This document shows, one piece after another, positions 51,779 through 64,000 of a stretch of 64,000 nucleotides of DNA. The stretch's first letter is position 1. Each line of letters begins with the position of its first letter. Origin of the DNA: Himantopus leucocephalus (Eukaryota > Chordata > Aves > Charadriiformes > Recurvirostridae); assembly GCA_003993805.1 (NCBI GenBank), contig RSEF01000003.1, forward strand, positions 43,096,708 through 43,160,707, in the 5' to 3' direction. A program made the position numbers and the translations under genes. The notes under the pieces are model-generated. The model saw only the letters and a program-made list of their open reading frames with translations. It searched no databases and was not told the DNA's origin.

Positions 51779-54755
51779 AGGGGAGCGCTGCTTGCCGGCA
51801 TCCCTGGCTCCAATTTCACCACATGCAGGAGGCAGTCATCAAAATGACAGAAGCAGCCAAGTCGCACAGGAACAGTATCCAGAGAAAGGATGAAGGGTGG
51901 CCATAATTTCTTCATCAGCCCCTACTGTAAGTGGAAATTACCAAGAAAGACACAGAACATCGTCGCAGCACTCAGAAGTGGGACAGGAAGCTTAGTGAGA
52001 AAAAAACCCAACCAACCCTGAACATTTGTAAGAAGTCAGAGTACCATGGAATCTAAATTGCTAAGTATCCAACAAGAAGGGCTATAGTTATATACCAGCA
52101 GTAACAGCACACTGTTTTCTTCCAAACTCCAGCCTGCCCGCTGTTACCTTGTTCTGGAATAGGCAGGGTCACTGCAGAGCACCCTCTTGTCACCTTGAGG
52201 TCCAGCTCACTGCAAATGTACCCCGGGGTTTCCATCTAGTGTGACCTGTGTTGTGGCATTGCATAGCACAGACAAACAAGACAAGCATATATACAGCAGA
52301 GACGTCCATTAGAGACCAACTGAACTGATTTACAGAAAATGTATTCCCCCCCGAGAAGGGGGGAAGTGAGATCTCTCATATGTCTGTGACCTTTTTTTTT
52401 AACTGGGGAAAAGACAGAACTAATGTGCAATTATCTTGTACACCTACACTAAACATACCAACTATATTTTTAACTAGATTTTAAAAAAGTTCACCCCCCA
52501 CTTAATTTCTATACCTTTCCTCAGCACCAGTTGATTTTCTTTATTTTTAAGGTATTTATCTACACAGACACAATTGCTGCCAACATTAAGCAAAGGGCAG
52601 TAAGAGCTGAAGGGAGGGATAGGAAGATATCCTTGAGTGAACTGTGCAATTCTGGGGTGTGAACCTGCCTAGTGCCAGCATATGTGTGTTCGTACCCTCT
52701 GTTAGTGCCTTCCCAACAAGGTGTGTGTGCCTGCACACGCACACACAGCTCCGGACTACAGCATTGATCCTCTCATTTTCCAAGCTACTGTACCAGCTGT
52801 GCGCCCCACTGGAGGCTGCTCACATGCGGCTCAGGCATTTTTGCTATCTTCTGCGGGAACACGACCAGCCTCTAAATGGGCAAAGGATCTAGCTGTAGAG
52901 GTGTATAAAGAGACTTGTCTTCCCTCCCTTACTCTACCTGGGATCAAACTCGAGCATTAAATTTTTAATAGAAGGACAGTTTTGTAGTCTCTCTCCTCTT
53001 TGATCATCGAGGAGGTTTCAAAAAGCAGCCCACTGGTTCCCTTCCTTTTGAAGTTGTACACAGCAGGATCATTAGCGGTAGGTAAGCACACAGATGTAGT
53101 GCTCAGTGTTAGATTTCCACTGTCACCATAACAACATTTAGTAGTTATGCTGAGCTACCATCGTTTGAAATGAGACCAACGAATGCTGCAGAGTTATGGG
53201 TGGGTGACACAGCTTTCACTTCGAGACTGCTCTCTCCAGCAGCAAGCCGAGAGCCTGGAAAAGGACCTGTTCCTTCTGGACCAGAGGCCGGGAAGTCTCC
53301 GTGCTTCATAGAACAATTGGGAACTTTAAGCTCTGCTCATCTCATGAGAAGAGATGAAGCTTTTGCAAGCTTTGGTAATTCATTGTGCAGCTTCTAGTTC
53401 TGACTAGTTTGCAGCTCCTGCTCTAGTTGTCAAGCTCTAGAGAAGATTCTGGAAATGGTTCCCTTCTCCCCCCTCTCCCCTCCACCCCTTGAACTCTATG
53501 GACCATCATCAGATGCAAATGTAATAAGCTCAGTTCAAAATTTGGAAGTCATTTATGCATAAACACAGTGTTAGACTTTCCTTTTATAAGCAGTATTGGT
53601 GGAAGGTGGTGGCTGAAGAGTAATATAAGAAAAGTTTCCTTTTTCTCCAGAAACCAGATGTTTAAACTGTGTTTAAATAGTTTCCAGGCAGCTACAAGCA
53701 TTACCTGCATGAATTAACAGTCCTAGCTTATCTGCAACAAGGTAACACCTCATGGGGCTCATTAAAGTCATAAATCCATCCTAGGGGCAGCTCCTTCGCC
53801 GTGAAGTAGAATAATCTCCTTTCATACTGGTTGCTTAGTTCAAGACCGGTAGGCAGTATACAGGGGTAAGGACGGACCTGGTTAAAACTGCAAGAGAGAG
53901 TTGTTTGGAATGTGTATTTTAAGGTGAACTAAAGTGATTCCTAAATTTCTATCCCATTTGAAGACAAACTATAAGAGATCCTTGAGGTGGGACATGGGAT
54001 GCTTCGTGTCAGAAGGTGGTGAGAATTGGCAGCAACCTGCACATCACTGGTACTTTATGATGCTTTCTATCTAAGAATTGCTTCTATGAAAACATCATTT
54101 TTCTATGCTGTAGGTAGCTTCAACTCTGTCATTTAGATGATGACAGCACAGCATGAGAGAGATTTAATTAATATCACCAAAACTCTGTGGTGGACACAGA
54201 AACGAAAGCCCAATTCCTAGTTCTGGCACGTAACCCAAGACACCCAATGAATGATAGTGAAGCTCCAAACACATGCTTTTCACTGGAGCTGACACTAATC
54301 CTGTCTACTTTGCTATAGGATCACCTTGTGTAACTTGTCCAAACCAAAACAACACACCCAAAAATTCATAAGTAACAATCTCCTCAGGTAAACTCACTTA
54401 AGGTTGACGATTAGGACGTAAGAATAGTTTGATATTCAAACAATAGCGCAAGAGTTTGCTGTCGGGAAGATCAGAGGGGAAATAGAAGAGGACCTTAATT
54501 TATGACTTGCTCACCACAGTAGTGTAGTTTCTGTAAAGCGCCATTTCTAGTGACAGCAGTACAGGCAGCAAAAAAGAATCCCAATGGAATGAGTTTTGGT
54601 GCTAAATAGCACCAAGTCAGTAGGCTGTCTCAGCAGACATAAGTGAAAAAAAGCCCCACGTTTCTTTCTGTTTGGAGAGGTTCATTTCAGAGCAGCCTAC
54701 AGCCTCCAGGTGGTGCAAAAGCAAGGCTTTGAACAGGTGAATTTAGCACAAAGCT

Positions 54756-55065
54756 CCATGCAGAAGGTTCTGCTGCTGCCACACTTTGCCACACTACATA
54801 CTGGCGCTTTTAGCTGTTTCCCTTGGTGGCTCTACCATTTGTGCTCTTTTTCCTTCCTCATAACATTTTTTGTTGTTTATACAAGCTTCAAGATGGGATA
54901 AATTACTATNCCATGCAGAAGGTTCTGCTGCTGCCACACTTTGCCACACTACATTACTGGCGCTTTTAGCTGTTTCCCTTGGTGGCTCTACTATTTGTGC
55001 TCTTTTTCCTTCCTCATAACATTTTTTATTGTTTATACAAGCTTCAAGATAGGATAAATTACTAC
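54756..55065. repeat. Direct duplication of about 155 bp split by one N (probable assembly artefact)
   Basis: Copy 1 (54756-54909) and copy 2 (54911-55065) both begin 'ccatgcagaaggttctgctg' and end near 'aggataaattacta' or its variant. I count about four substitutions and one single-base indel (acatactgg against acattactgg). The lone N at 54910 is the boundary. Confidence 0.92.
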
Positions 55066-55627
55066 GTTTTTGTGCAAATATATTTCTTCTTGTCTGTATA
55101 ATGAGCTCAATTCATTTGTTTATAATGTTATAATATTAGCTTAGCTAAACATATCTGTAAGTTTCAGTGTTAGAATGAAAATGAACAATGCCACTTTAAC
55201 ACAAACCCCTTCACTCCATCAGGTACACTTTTGTTAGAAAAATACCTACTTTAGGTTTTCTGTTGTACATGCATCTATAGTTTTCCACTGCTCTGCAGAT
55301 GATAATAAATGTATTGATCTTCTTATGTGCCCACATACAAAAATCTGCAAGAGAGCTCTGCAGTGACAAAACACACACACTAATATCCTAGCTGGAATGT
55401 CAAGGGGCTGCTTGTGGGCACTAGTCTCTACTTAGAGCTAAAAGAAACTGAGCCTTCATTTTAGAGTAAATTAGACACAAGACAGAGGCTACTAGACCAA
55501 ATACAGAGATTTGAATCAAATAACTCCATCAGCTGTAAAAGCCAGCAGTCCGTGCTTACACCAAAGCAAACTCTGAGCTCACTAATTCTTTGTCTGCAAT
55601 TTCTACCTCTAGTACTATGAAAACTTA

Positions 55628-55853
55628 AAATCATTTAGGTTGGAAAAGACCATTGAGATCACTGAGTCCAGCCATTTACCTAACACTGCCAAGTCCACCA
55701 CTAAACCATGTCCCTAAGCACCACATCAACCCATCTTTTAAATACCTCCTGGGATGGTGGCTCAACCGCTTCCCTGGGCAGCCTGTTCCAGTGCTTGGCA
55801 ACCCTTTTGGTGACAAAATTTTTCCCAGTCTCCAATCTAACTTGTAGAAATCA
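55628..55853 (-). repeat. CR1 LINE fragment, antisense
   Basis: The + strand carries 'ttaggttggaaaagaccatt', 'ccctaagcaccacatcaacc', 'ttttaaatacctcctgggat' and 'ggtggctcaaccgcttccct'. It then carries 'gggcagcctgttccagtgct', 'tggcaacccttttggtgaca' and 'aaatttttcccagtctccaa'. This is the reverse complement of the CR1 3' region and is the longest CR1 stretch in the window. It holds several short open frames that are not genes. Confidence 0.94.
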
Positions 55854-57003
55854 CGAGCCTCAGAGCAAGAGCATTGGAGAACAACCGAACAGTGTACTTG
55901 TGCATCCCAGTACACAGCCTTTGATCAGAATAATCTCCTCAACCAGCAAAATCCCGTGGCCCAATGGCCTACATAGTGCAGTAGTGTAACCACCGGTTCC
56001 CCTAAGTATAACAATTGTTTGTAGCTTTAATCACATGGACAGCATCTGCTTTCATTAGAGTTTTTTAGGCTGCATCCTACCACACATGATTTGGAAATTC
56101 AAGAGGGGAGATAAGGGTGCTTGCTGGCCTTTGATTTGGTGAATGTGAAAGTTAAACACAGTGCCATAGGAAGAAGAGAAGTAGTGCAGAAGGAAGCAGC
56201 TAGAGAGAGAGACTATTTGCTAGGCTAAGTAGATGACTTAGCTCATGTTATAGAGGGTAGCATCTGTACCACTCTTAATTTATCATAGCAAAAGGAAGGA
56301 GAGAGACACAAACAGAAATTTAGACTCCACTTGAGTATTTGCAACTGTAAGAGCAATTTATTGGGCTGGGTCCACACACTTCTGTACTTCATGGAATATA
56401 AACTCTGTACTTTGGGGCTTTTGATTGCTAATTGCAGATGGGTCATTGCAAGCATTATCATCAGAGTGCAAAACAGTTCAAAGACAACAGAGAAAGGTAA
56501 ATTCTAAACATAAAGAACAAAGAACCAGAACAAAGTTGACAGCTAAAAGCCCTAAGAAAGGAAGGCAAAGATTGCAGAAGATAGACAAATCCCTGGGATT
56601 CCCAGGCTGGCTGGGACTATCATGTGTTGTTATTCATGCTGGCCGGTTCATCTCATACCTCCAGCACCGCTAGGAAAAAGCTCACCGGAGCTTTCTTCTG
56701 TACATGGTGTAAACAATTAGATCTTCTGTTGCTTGAGTGCTTGTGGAAGAGGCAGTTTTATGTTAACTCTCCATACCCAAAGCAGTAAGAGCAAAACACC
56801 TCACACCTCCATTCTGACATGAAGACAGACAATGCTTTTAAAATGTACAGAATACAACTTTAATCAGCACTTCACATTTATGTATCATAGCAGTGAGCTA
56901 TATTTAACATCTTTTCTCATGACCCTGTCTGTACATTCGACTTTTTCAACATTTCACACTTAAAAAGAACAAGACACAGGTGTCCACCTGTCCGTTCACT
57001 GGA

Positions 57004-57241
57004 GGGTAGCCTAATCACTAATGAGACAGTTTAGAGTTTCAGGCTTACATGTTCTCCTCCTTTCACTTGTCTCCCCCGATGGCTCACTGACTGTTCCTGA
57101 ATAGACGAACCTAATAGGTTGCNGGGTAGCCTAATCACTAATGAGACAGTTTAGAGTTTCAGGCTTATATGTTCTCCTCCTTTCACTTGTCTCCCCTGAT
57201 GGCTCACTGACTGTTCCTGAATAGAAGAACCTAATAGGTTG
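57004..57241. repeat. Direct duplication of 118 bp split by one N (probable assembly artefact)
   Basis: Copy 1 (57004-57121) and copy 2 (57124-57241) both begin 'gggtagcctaatcactaatg' and end 'aataggttg'. They differ at three positions. The N at 57123 lies between them, after one extra C. Confidence 0.92.
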
Positions 57242-59128
57242 TTTGGATGAGCTTTGCTTTTCCTAAGCTTTTCAGACTGATGGCTATAGCACTGTCCTGG
57301 GGGAAAAAAATGAGATTGAACATCCTCCAGCATTGGATATGAAAACAAATGTCCCCCTTGGGCTGCTTTTATTCCAACAAATCTCAGTTCTGGCATTTTA
57401 AAATTAGTAGCCACACCTGCATTTTCTGGAGGGATGATGTCTGCTACTCAGGTTCTGAAAATTAGCAACTGCCCCCCTCGGAAGACCAATATTTCTTCTG
57501 GAGTCCAAGACGACTTTGACATGAGCTAGAGGCTCAGCTTGAGCTGAGACAGCTGAGACTTCTGACCAAAGGAATATGCACCAGGTCAGTAAAGGCGGTT
57601 TCTAGAACAATACAGTTCAGTGTCTTTTTCTGGCATATTCAATGCTTTAATCATCTTTATCCATCACAGAAATTCAATAAGAGCTTCAGAACTGATCCTT
57701 GATCAGATTATAGTGCTAAAGTCAATGTGAGTGGTAATCCATTTTCTGTGGGCAGTGAACTTGCACTTGTTTATCTTTGGGACTACTGTGGGCAGACATA
57801 TGAAAACACTCTGGCATTGTTTTCACCACCACTTGCACCACTACTTTAAGCACTTTAATCAACACCTGATCTTAAGTTTCCAACACCATGGAGCAATGTT
57901 TAAGGGTCACCCAGTTGAAAAACATCATATTAAAGGTAAATTCCAGATGTCTTTAAATACATTCAAGGATAAAGCCCCTGAACCTGTGATAAACAAGTAC
58001 CAAAGGATTTTACATGAAACTGAACATTAAGAGGATACTCTTATCTTTGCATACTTAACTATGATTCTGAGTTCATGAATTTGTAGCACCATATTTAGGA
58101 CATTTTATAATTGGCTTAAGAAATAAAAGCAGCACCATGCTTAGTGAAGAAATTAGTGAGGTGAAAGTCTCATTCTGTCATGATTGCTTTCTCTCTGAAG
58201 TTAGTATACTCTCCCTCAGAGCACAAAACAGTCTTGTGAGAAGTGCTTGCATAAACCCTTCCAATCCTTCAGTAACTTCTGAAAGACTTGAGTTTGATCT
58301 CTCTCTCTCTGACCTTTTACTTCCATTTCTCCTAGTTGACTGGCTCAGTAAAACTGGAATCAAGTCTTAAGGATGAGTCTCCAGCAGAGCTTAGAAGAGG
58401 AAAAACACATCACTGGTGTGACCTGCCCCCCCCACCTCCCCCCGCCCCGAAAATGCAAGCACAGAGGTTCAGCTCTCGGTTCATTCACATGGTGCGCTCT
58501 AAGTGATCTCATGTTGGTATCTTCATGTTCCACCCACTACACACACGCTGCTTCCACTAAATAAATCAATCAATCAGGCGACTCATCTGATCTTATGTGT
58601 CCTGTTAGAAGCCAAGCTGAAGAAGCCAGACATCTAATTCCAAAGCTTCTTACAATTTGCTCAGACTTTACCACTGAGATAAATGTAAGTGTATGCCTGT
58701 CTACTCAGCCATCAACACGAAAGAATTTCAGTGTTGAAAGGTACTGAGCTACCTGAATGCTTAGAATTTTTTTACTTGATATAATGTCAAGGCTGGCATT
58801 GGCACATGCATAGTTGTTTCATTAATGAGAGGAAGATTCATTCAAACAGCAGGGAAAGCAGATCTGACTTTGCAATACTTTCCAAAATACCATGCACTTG
58901 CCTAAGTTAAATAAGTTTCATCAAGATCTTACAAAAGAGCAGAATTTTTCTCTTTTCTTGCATGCTTTGGTCAGCTGTGAAGAAATTAAAAAGGCTGTTG
59001 CTGTTTGGCTTTAGCCCTAAAATCCTGTTGAGATGATTGGTGCAATTAACACTTCTGGAAGCACTTGCTTGACCGTTCATACAGTCCAAAATATCATCTT
59101 TCTCAAAGTAAGGGTTGTGGGGTGTTTG

Positions 59129-59147
59129 TTTTTTTTTTTTTTTTTTT
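59129..59147 (+). repeat. T homopolymer (19 T)
   Basis: A run of 19 Ts follows a GT-rich stretch. I found no recognisable retroposon body next to it on either side. Confidence 0.92.
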
Positions 59148-62100
59148 AATAGTTGGCATTTATAAATACCAATAAATTTCAGAGGCATTAAGTAGAAAAA
59201 TTGTTCTAATGTACAAAATGCAACCTACAGAGAATTGTCTTTCCTGACAGGACCACATAGCTTTTCACTATCCTGGCCTGAACTGGAAACTCAAATAACA
59301 TCACTCTGGAGCTAAAAAGATTGTGTCCAAGTTTTGATTTTCAAAGCACTTTAGCTTAAAAATAAATTTAAAGTGAAACTTCATTTTACTAATTCCTAGC
59401 TGCTCAATTGTTAATTTTAATTAAAAATGCCTGTTAGAGTGGAGTGGCATCAAACTATTCTTGTATTAAAGTGTTTATTTACTCTTTATATTAAACAGAA
59501 GATGCACAAATATGGAGGAGAATTTAGGTAGGTACTACAGTTACTTAAGTATTCATATTTGAACTTGTTTAGGTCTTAAGTAGTTTTTGGAAGAGCTCAA
59601 TCAGTCACAACAAGGGGCGTTTGCTTGAATCTTTCGGGAAAAATATATTTATAGGTATCTTAATATATCTTTTCCCTAGATAGGAAGTTCAGAAAAATAT
59701 GAACTCCGCTGCTTTTTTGTGTGTGTACATCTACTACTGCCTATTTGGACTACTTTAGAAGATGAACTACTGTATTCAGCAGTAGTCACCTACTGCAGTT
59801 CATCATTCATAAAGGGACATAGGGAAGAGCTCAGTGCTCCATCATCATGCTTTGGATGCTATCTGGAGTCCTAAGCTCGCTGGGGGTGTTGCAGCCCCCA
59901 CTAAGCATACCTGGTGACAGATAGACTTGCTGAGATTTGAAGTCAGGCATATCCTCTGAGATCCTTAAGAAGATAATTCAGCTCTGACTCATTCAACAGG
60001 CTTCACAGGGCTTTCAGAATACTTTTCTATAGATTATCTGTCTTCAGGAGTGAGAAAAAAATTAAAGTAACATCAAGGGTGTCTGGCGATTTTATCTCCT
60101 GCTTTTCTTGAAGCACGGGAAGAGAGGGCAATCCAATAAATCAGTATGCATAGGAAAATAAAAGCAGACTGCTTAGAGAGGTTCCCTTTATTGAGTTTTT
60201 TTTGAAAGCTTTCGTAGCTCCACAAGACAGATCTCTTAATTTTGCAGTTCCATCAGATCAGCGTTCGCTAGCTTTATACTGCAGCTTGCAAGACACAGCA
60301 GAACACTTGGTTTCCAACCAAAGGATCAAACACAGTTTACCCAGACAGTTTTAAGTAGAATGGCTTACAGCTCAAATAGTTCCCTCAACAGTGATAATAG
60401 AAACCTAGAGCTTCTGCAGTCAATGTTGAGCACACAGATCGCATGCCAAAGCAAGCCTTATTAACAGCCTTATTTTACTCCTCCTTCTCACTCTGGGTAG
60501 GAGTAAAGGCTTCAACAACCACCTGCCAGTGTTAGTGAGATATACATCACTCTCCCAGTCCCACTTTTCCTCTTTGAATATCAAGTTCTCTTACACAAAG
60601 AGGAGATAAGCAGGACTTTGGAGTAAGCAAGAGCTTGAGACCTGCAGTCTGTTCTTATTTGCAATACAGTTCAAGACATCTGGAAGGTTCCCCCTTACTA
60701 AAACTGATTATTCAATTTCTATTTTCTACATTAAACACCTATACTTCAATATTCTGTATTACAAAGATACATATCCTAGTTCTTGTTAGCACAATGAATA
60801 TTTGCATTCCAGTAGCAACTATTCATAAGTTCTATGAACATGAAGAGAAAAAACCAGGATATTTATATCTGTTATTAAGACAGTTAAAAAATGTTTTAGT
60901 ATATTCCTCCTATTAAACCAGGTAGACTGTAACGCCAGCAGCAGTGTAATGCGGAACATACCAGTTGGACATCACTGATTCAAAAGCTTTTATAGCTCAG
61001 TTATGCATTATATATGTGATAAGTGACTTCCCCTTCCAGCTTAATCAAGATTAAGTGTTTGGACCACAAATACCCTTTATTCTCATATTACTGAAGACAA
61101 TTAAACAAGTATAAAGAAATTTCATATGAAAATTATGTAACTGAAAATAGGAATCAGCATTAATCCACTTAATCATTAAACACTGTAGTTCTGTAGTAGG
61201 AACTAGTTAATATTCAGTGGTTACGCAGAACATCTTCCAGTGAGCTAGAAGTGCGCCGGCATCTGAGAGGAGAAGTCAGTAAAAGTATCCCTTCATAAGG
61301 GCTGCTTTAAAACAAAGACATGGGGGATATGGTTTTGCCAGCAATTAACCGCGTTTCTGTACTTTCCATGAGAAATCCCTGTCCTAGATTTGTTATCAGT
61401 ATTTCTCAGCATATCCCTAACAGAGCTTTGGCACAAGGTCCCCAGCCAAAGCCCAGATGCAGGCATTTTCAGGGAATCGTTCCTCTGTCAGCCCGGCCTT
61501 TCCTTCAGCAGCCCCTTTCCAGGCCCCTGCAGGCTGGACCTTCAGCCTCTCTCAATTGTCACCAGCAAACACATTTTTCCATTTGTTTCTTCTGTCTTCC
61601 AATCTCCATGCACAAATAGATGATGACAAAGGTAGCCACGGATTACTTCAGCTGAAGCAGAATTCCTAGTGAGAGTATTCAGACACAGCTCTTTCTATTC
61701 CGAATGCAGATTCATATGTTATCTTCATACAGATGCAATAAATCCAGAGTACATTCCATGGAAACATAAAGCTAACCATTATTCTTTAAAGGAAACTATA
61801 CTTCAGAGTACCACTTTATGAAGAGCACATTATACTGACTTATATGGTTCTTATTAAATGTGTTTTCTGCAAAATAAAAGTTAACGCATTACTAATTAAG
61901 TATCAATTTGATTTTCTTTAAACCTTATTCTTTCTAAAAATTGTTTCTTTGAAGAGGTTTATACAAAACTGGTATCGTCATGTCCTCCTGGTATCAGGAC
62001 TGTATTTTGTAAACCACAGTTTCATAATAAGTAAGCAGCATAAGAGGTTCAATGCCTTCAGCCTCTGTGGGTTGCAGTTTGAAGTCGAGACAATGGCTGG

Positions 62101-62223
62101 TGTGGGACAGGGAGGGTTGTGGAGTTCGTCCTTTCCCCTCTCACAAGTGTATCTTATGGCATGATCACACCTTGGAACAGGTCAGATTCCAAGACTAGCT
62201 TAAAATGGTCTATCTGTGTTGAG

Positions 62224-62536
62224 GAGTGCTTTACCAGGATTAAAATGTCCTAGAAGACCTTATGCTTTTATGAGGGAGCTGAGGTACCATGGGGCATTGC
62301 CCTGTTGCTGACCAGCACTGGAGCCGGATACCTCTGCACACTCTGGGCTATGATGCACTCTTCAGAATCTCTAAGTTGGGNGAGTGCTTTACCAGGATTA
62401 AAATGTCCTAGAAGACCTTATGCTTGTATGAGGGAGCTGAGGTACCACGGGGCATTGCCCTGTTGCTGACCAGCACTGGAGCCAGATACCTCTGCACACT
62501 CTGGGCTATGATGCACTCTTCAGAAGTCTCTAAGTT
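62224..62536. repeat. Direct duplication of about 155 bp split by one N (probable assembly artefact)
   Basis: Copy 1 (62224-62377) and copy 2 (62382-62536) both begin 'gagtgctttaccaggattaa' and end 'ctaagtt'. Differences are a few substitutions and one single-base insertion (cagaatct against cagaagtct). The N at 62381 follows three extra Gs at the end of copy 1. Confidence 0.92.
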
Positions 62537-64000
62537 ACCAGTTTCTCGCTGGATTCTCAACAGAAATCTTTTAGAGCTACATGGAAGGGAGAATGGGCCA
62601 AGGCCATGTTTGCTGACATTAGACCTAGAAAAAGAAAGGACTAAATTCCAATTTTACTGCTCTGATTTTATGTTGTGCCATAATTGCAGAGCTTCATTTC
62701 CTGCCTATAAATTGAAAGGCTCATTGCAATACATTTTTGCAAGCATAATCGCATACCCATGTAATTCAATCCTTACTGTATTTTACAGTGTGCATTAAAT
62801 GAGTTGCATTAGAAAACAAACTTGATGGTTGTTAACACATTTAGGGAATTAAATCGGGCTTAAAACCATTGCTGAAGCATTTGACACAAATCTCAAAGGC
62901 AACTCTTAATACAGATCTCCATTATGTACCCTGTTCTGTAGTTCCTTATTACCTCTTTGGGTAAGAGAGGGAGTGCGTGCCAATTCACTTACACTGATGA
63001 CAGCTTCTAATAGAGTTGTGCACGCCTCATAAATAATGTTTTGCATGCACCTCAGTCAATGGAGGGGGGTGGGCAGATAAAAGCCTGTTCTTCAGGGAGT
63101 CAGTTGGGTGCAATTCCAAGGACGGCTTTGTCTTCATTTCACCCCAGAACAGCAGGGACTGACCGAGGTCCTCTGTGTGTCCAGAATTCTCATCTGCAGG
63201 CACCCTGGGTCTACAGACTGCCCAACATAAGGCCATGAAGTTCTAGCCACCTCTAGTCTAACTTTCAGAAGAACCTGCTGCCTGTGGTCTGACAGACTAT
63301 TCAAAACACATCTGACAAGAAAAACAGTTTAACAGAAGCGAAGGACTGTGGAGATCATACATATAGAATGCAGGCAAAGCCTTGAATATGGACTCAGCTT
63401 CAACATATGATTAGCCATGTATCCTACCCACATTCCTCCACCAGCAGCACCTGTCTCAGACAGAGTCTTTGTTTCCCCTGGAACATACACTCACACAAGA
63501 ATATTTATTCCTTACTGCCCCAGTACACACAGTTGTCTCCCTCAAATCTCATCAGACCAATTCTTTTATTCACACTATTTCAAAGTTTCACTCCATCAGT
63601 TCCTGCTATGCAAGGGCGGTGTAATCAATAGGAGGGGGCCCTGAAACTCTGGGTCTTACACAGTCCAGACAGGTACAACTTAGTTCTTCCCTTTCCAGTT
63701 CCCTCACAGTTTTTGGCTTCTTGTCTTCTCTTGGTCTAAGTGAGTTTATAGACGCATTCTTCACTTGCAGACACATCTCCTTTTTTTACCTCTAGTATGA
63801 CTAACCAAGTGGCAGAGTACCAAGAAACTTCGCAATAGTGGTTGATGTTCTCCAAGATAGCCAATGGGGAGTGCTTAAATAATTTGTACAATACTCAGAA
63901 AATATTAGGTGGAGCGGGTAGGGAAATAAGATGTGAGTTATCTTGATACGATTTGCTTCTCCCTCTTGAGAGAATCAATTATGTCTTTGTTCCTAGATCT

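Larger units (their letters stand above)
43441..55627. other. Upstream non-coding flank, part 1
   Basis: AT-rich DNA upstream of the gene's promoter. It contains N-split duplications (43.65, 49.98 and 54.91 kb), the perfect 40-bp tandem at 51.1 kb and a GT microsatellite. No divergent gene start and no coding exon could be supported on either strand. Confidence 0.55.
55854..64000. other. Upstream non-coding flank, part 2
   Basis: AT-rich, with two N-split duplications (57.12 and 62.38 kb) and a 19-T run. Open frames are all under 125 residues and look like chance. One (57731-58030) is His-rich and another (62424-62798) starts inside a duplicated segment. Confidence 0.55.

Noticed and set aside
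57731..58030. 99-residue His-rich plus-strand frame, considered as a metal-binding peptide
   Set aside because: His codons come from repeated 'cac/cat' words. There is no start context, no conservation evidence and no neighbouring exon.

Overview
The window looks like a piece of a bird nuclear genome from a draft, short-read-style assembly. Five fragments of CR1-type retroposons are recognisable. Their tell-tale 3' end (a 'gaggtcccttccaa' block followed by 'ttctatgatt') is typical of avian and reptilian CR1. Interspersed repeats are otherwise sparse, bulk DNA is AT-rich, and one sharp CpG island stands out. Two 100-base N gaps, one 10-base N gap and eight single Ns show it is a scaffold joined from contigs. 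The species cannot be read from the sequence.

The only protein-coding signal I can support is the 5' end of one gene on the minus strand, inside the CpG island (about 41.3-43.1 kb). Coding exon 1 (42154 to 42102) ends at a consensus GTGAGT donor. A 315-base GC-rich intron follows, ending in a C-rich tract and CAG. Coding exon 2 (41786 to 41557) ends at a second GTGAGT donor. The two exons join in frame (phase 2) and give 94 residues plus one base of the next codon. I do not recognise the family with enough certainty to name it. The gene continues to lower coordinates. No later exon could be identified in the 41 kb that follow, so that stretch is best read as a long second intron, though short exons may be hidden in it.

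Layout. 1-41.3 kb: AT-rich non-coding DNA (probable intron) with three CR1 fragments, two assembly gaps and small tandem repeats. 41.3-43.1 kb: CpG island with promoter, 5' leader, exons 1 and 2, and long G/C homopolymers. 43.17-43.34 kb: a CR1 copy cut by a 100-N gap. 43.4-64 kb: upstream non-coding DNA with one more CR1 copy and a perfect 40-bp tandem duplication. This part also holds four 60-155 bp direct duplications, each split by exactly one N. Those four are very probably false duplications made when overlapping contig ends were joined, and should not be read as biology.

I found no convincing RNA gene, CRISPR array, virus-like gene or novel multi-gene system. The points most worth following are the unidentified gene start, its tiny intron with a 19-base homopolymer near the acceptor, and the single-N duplication pattern.
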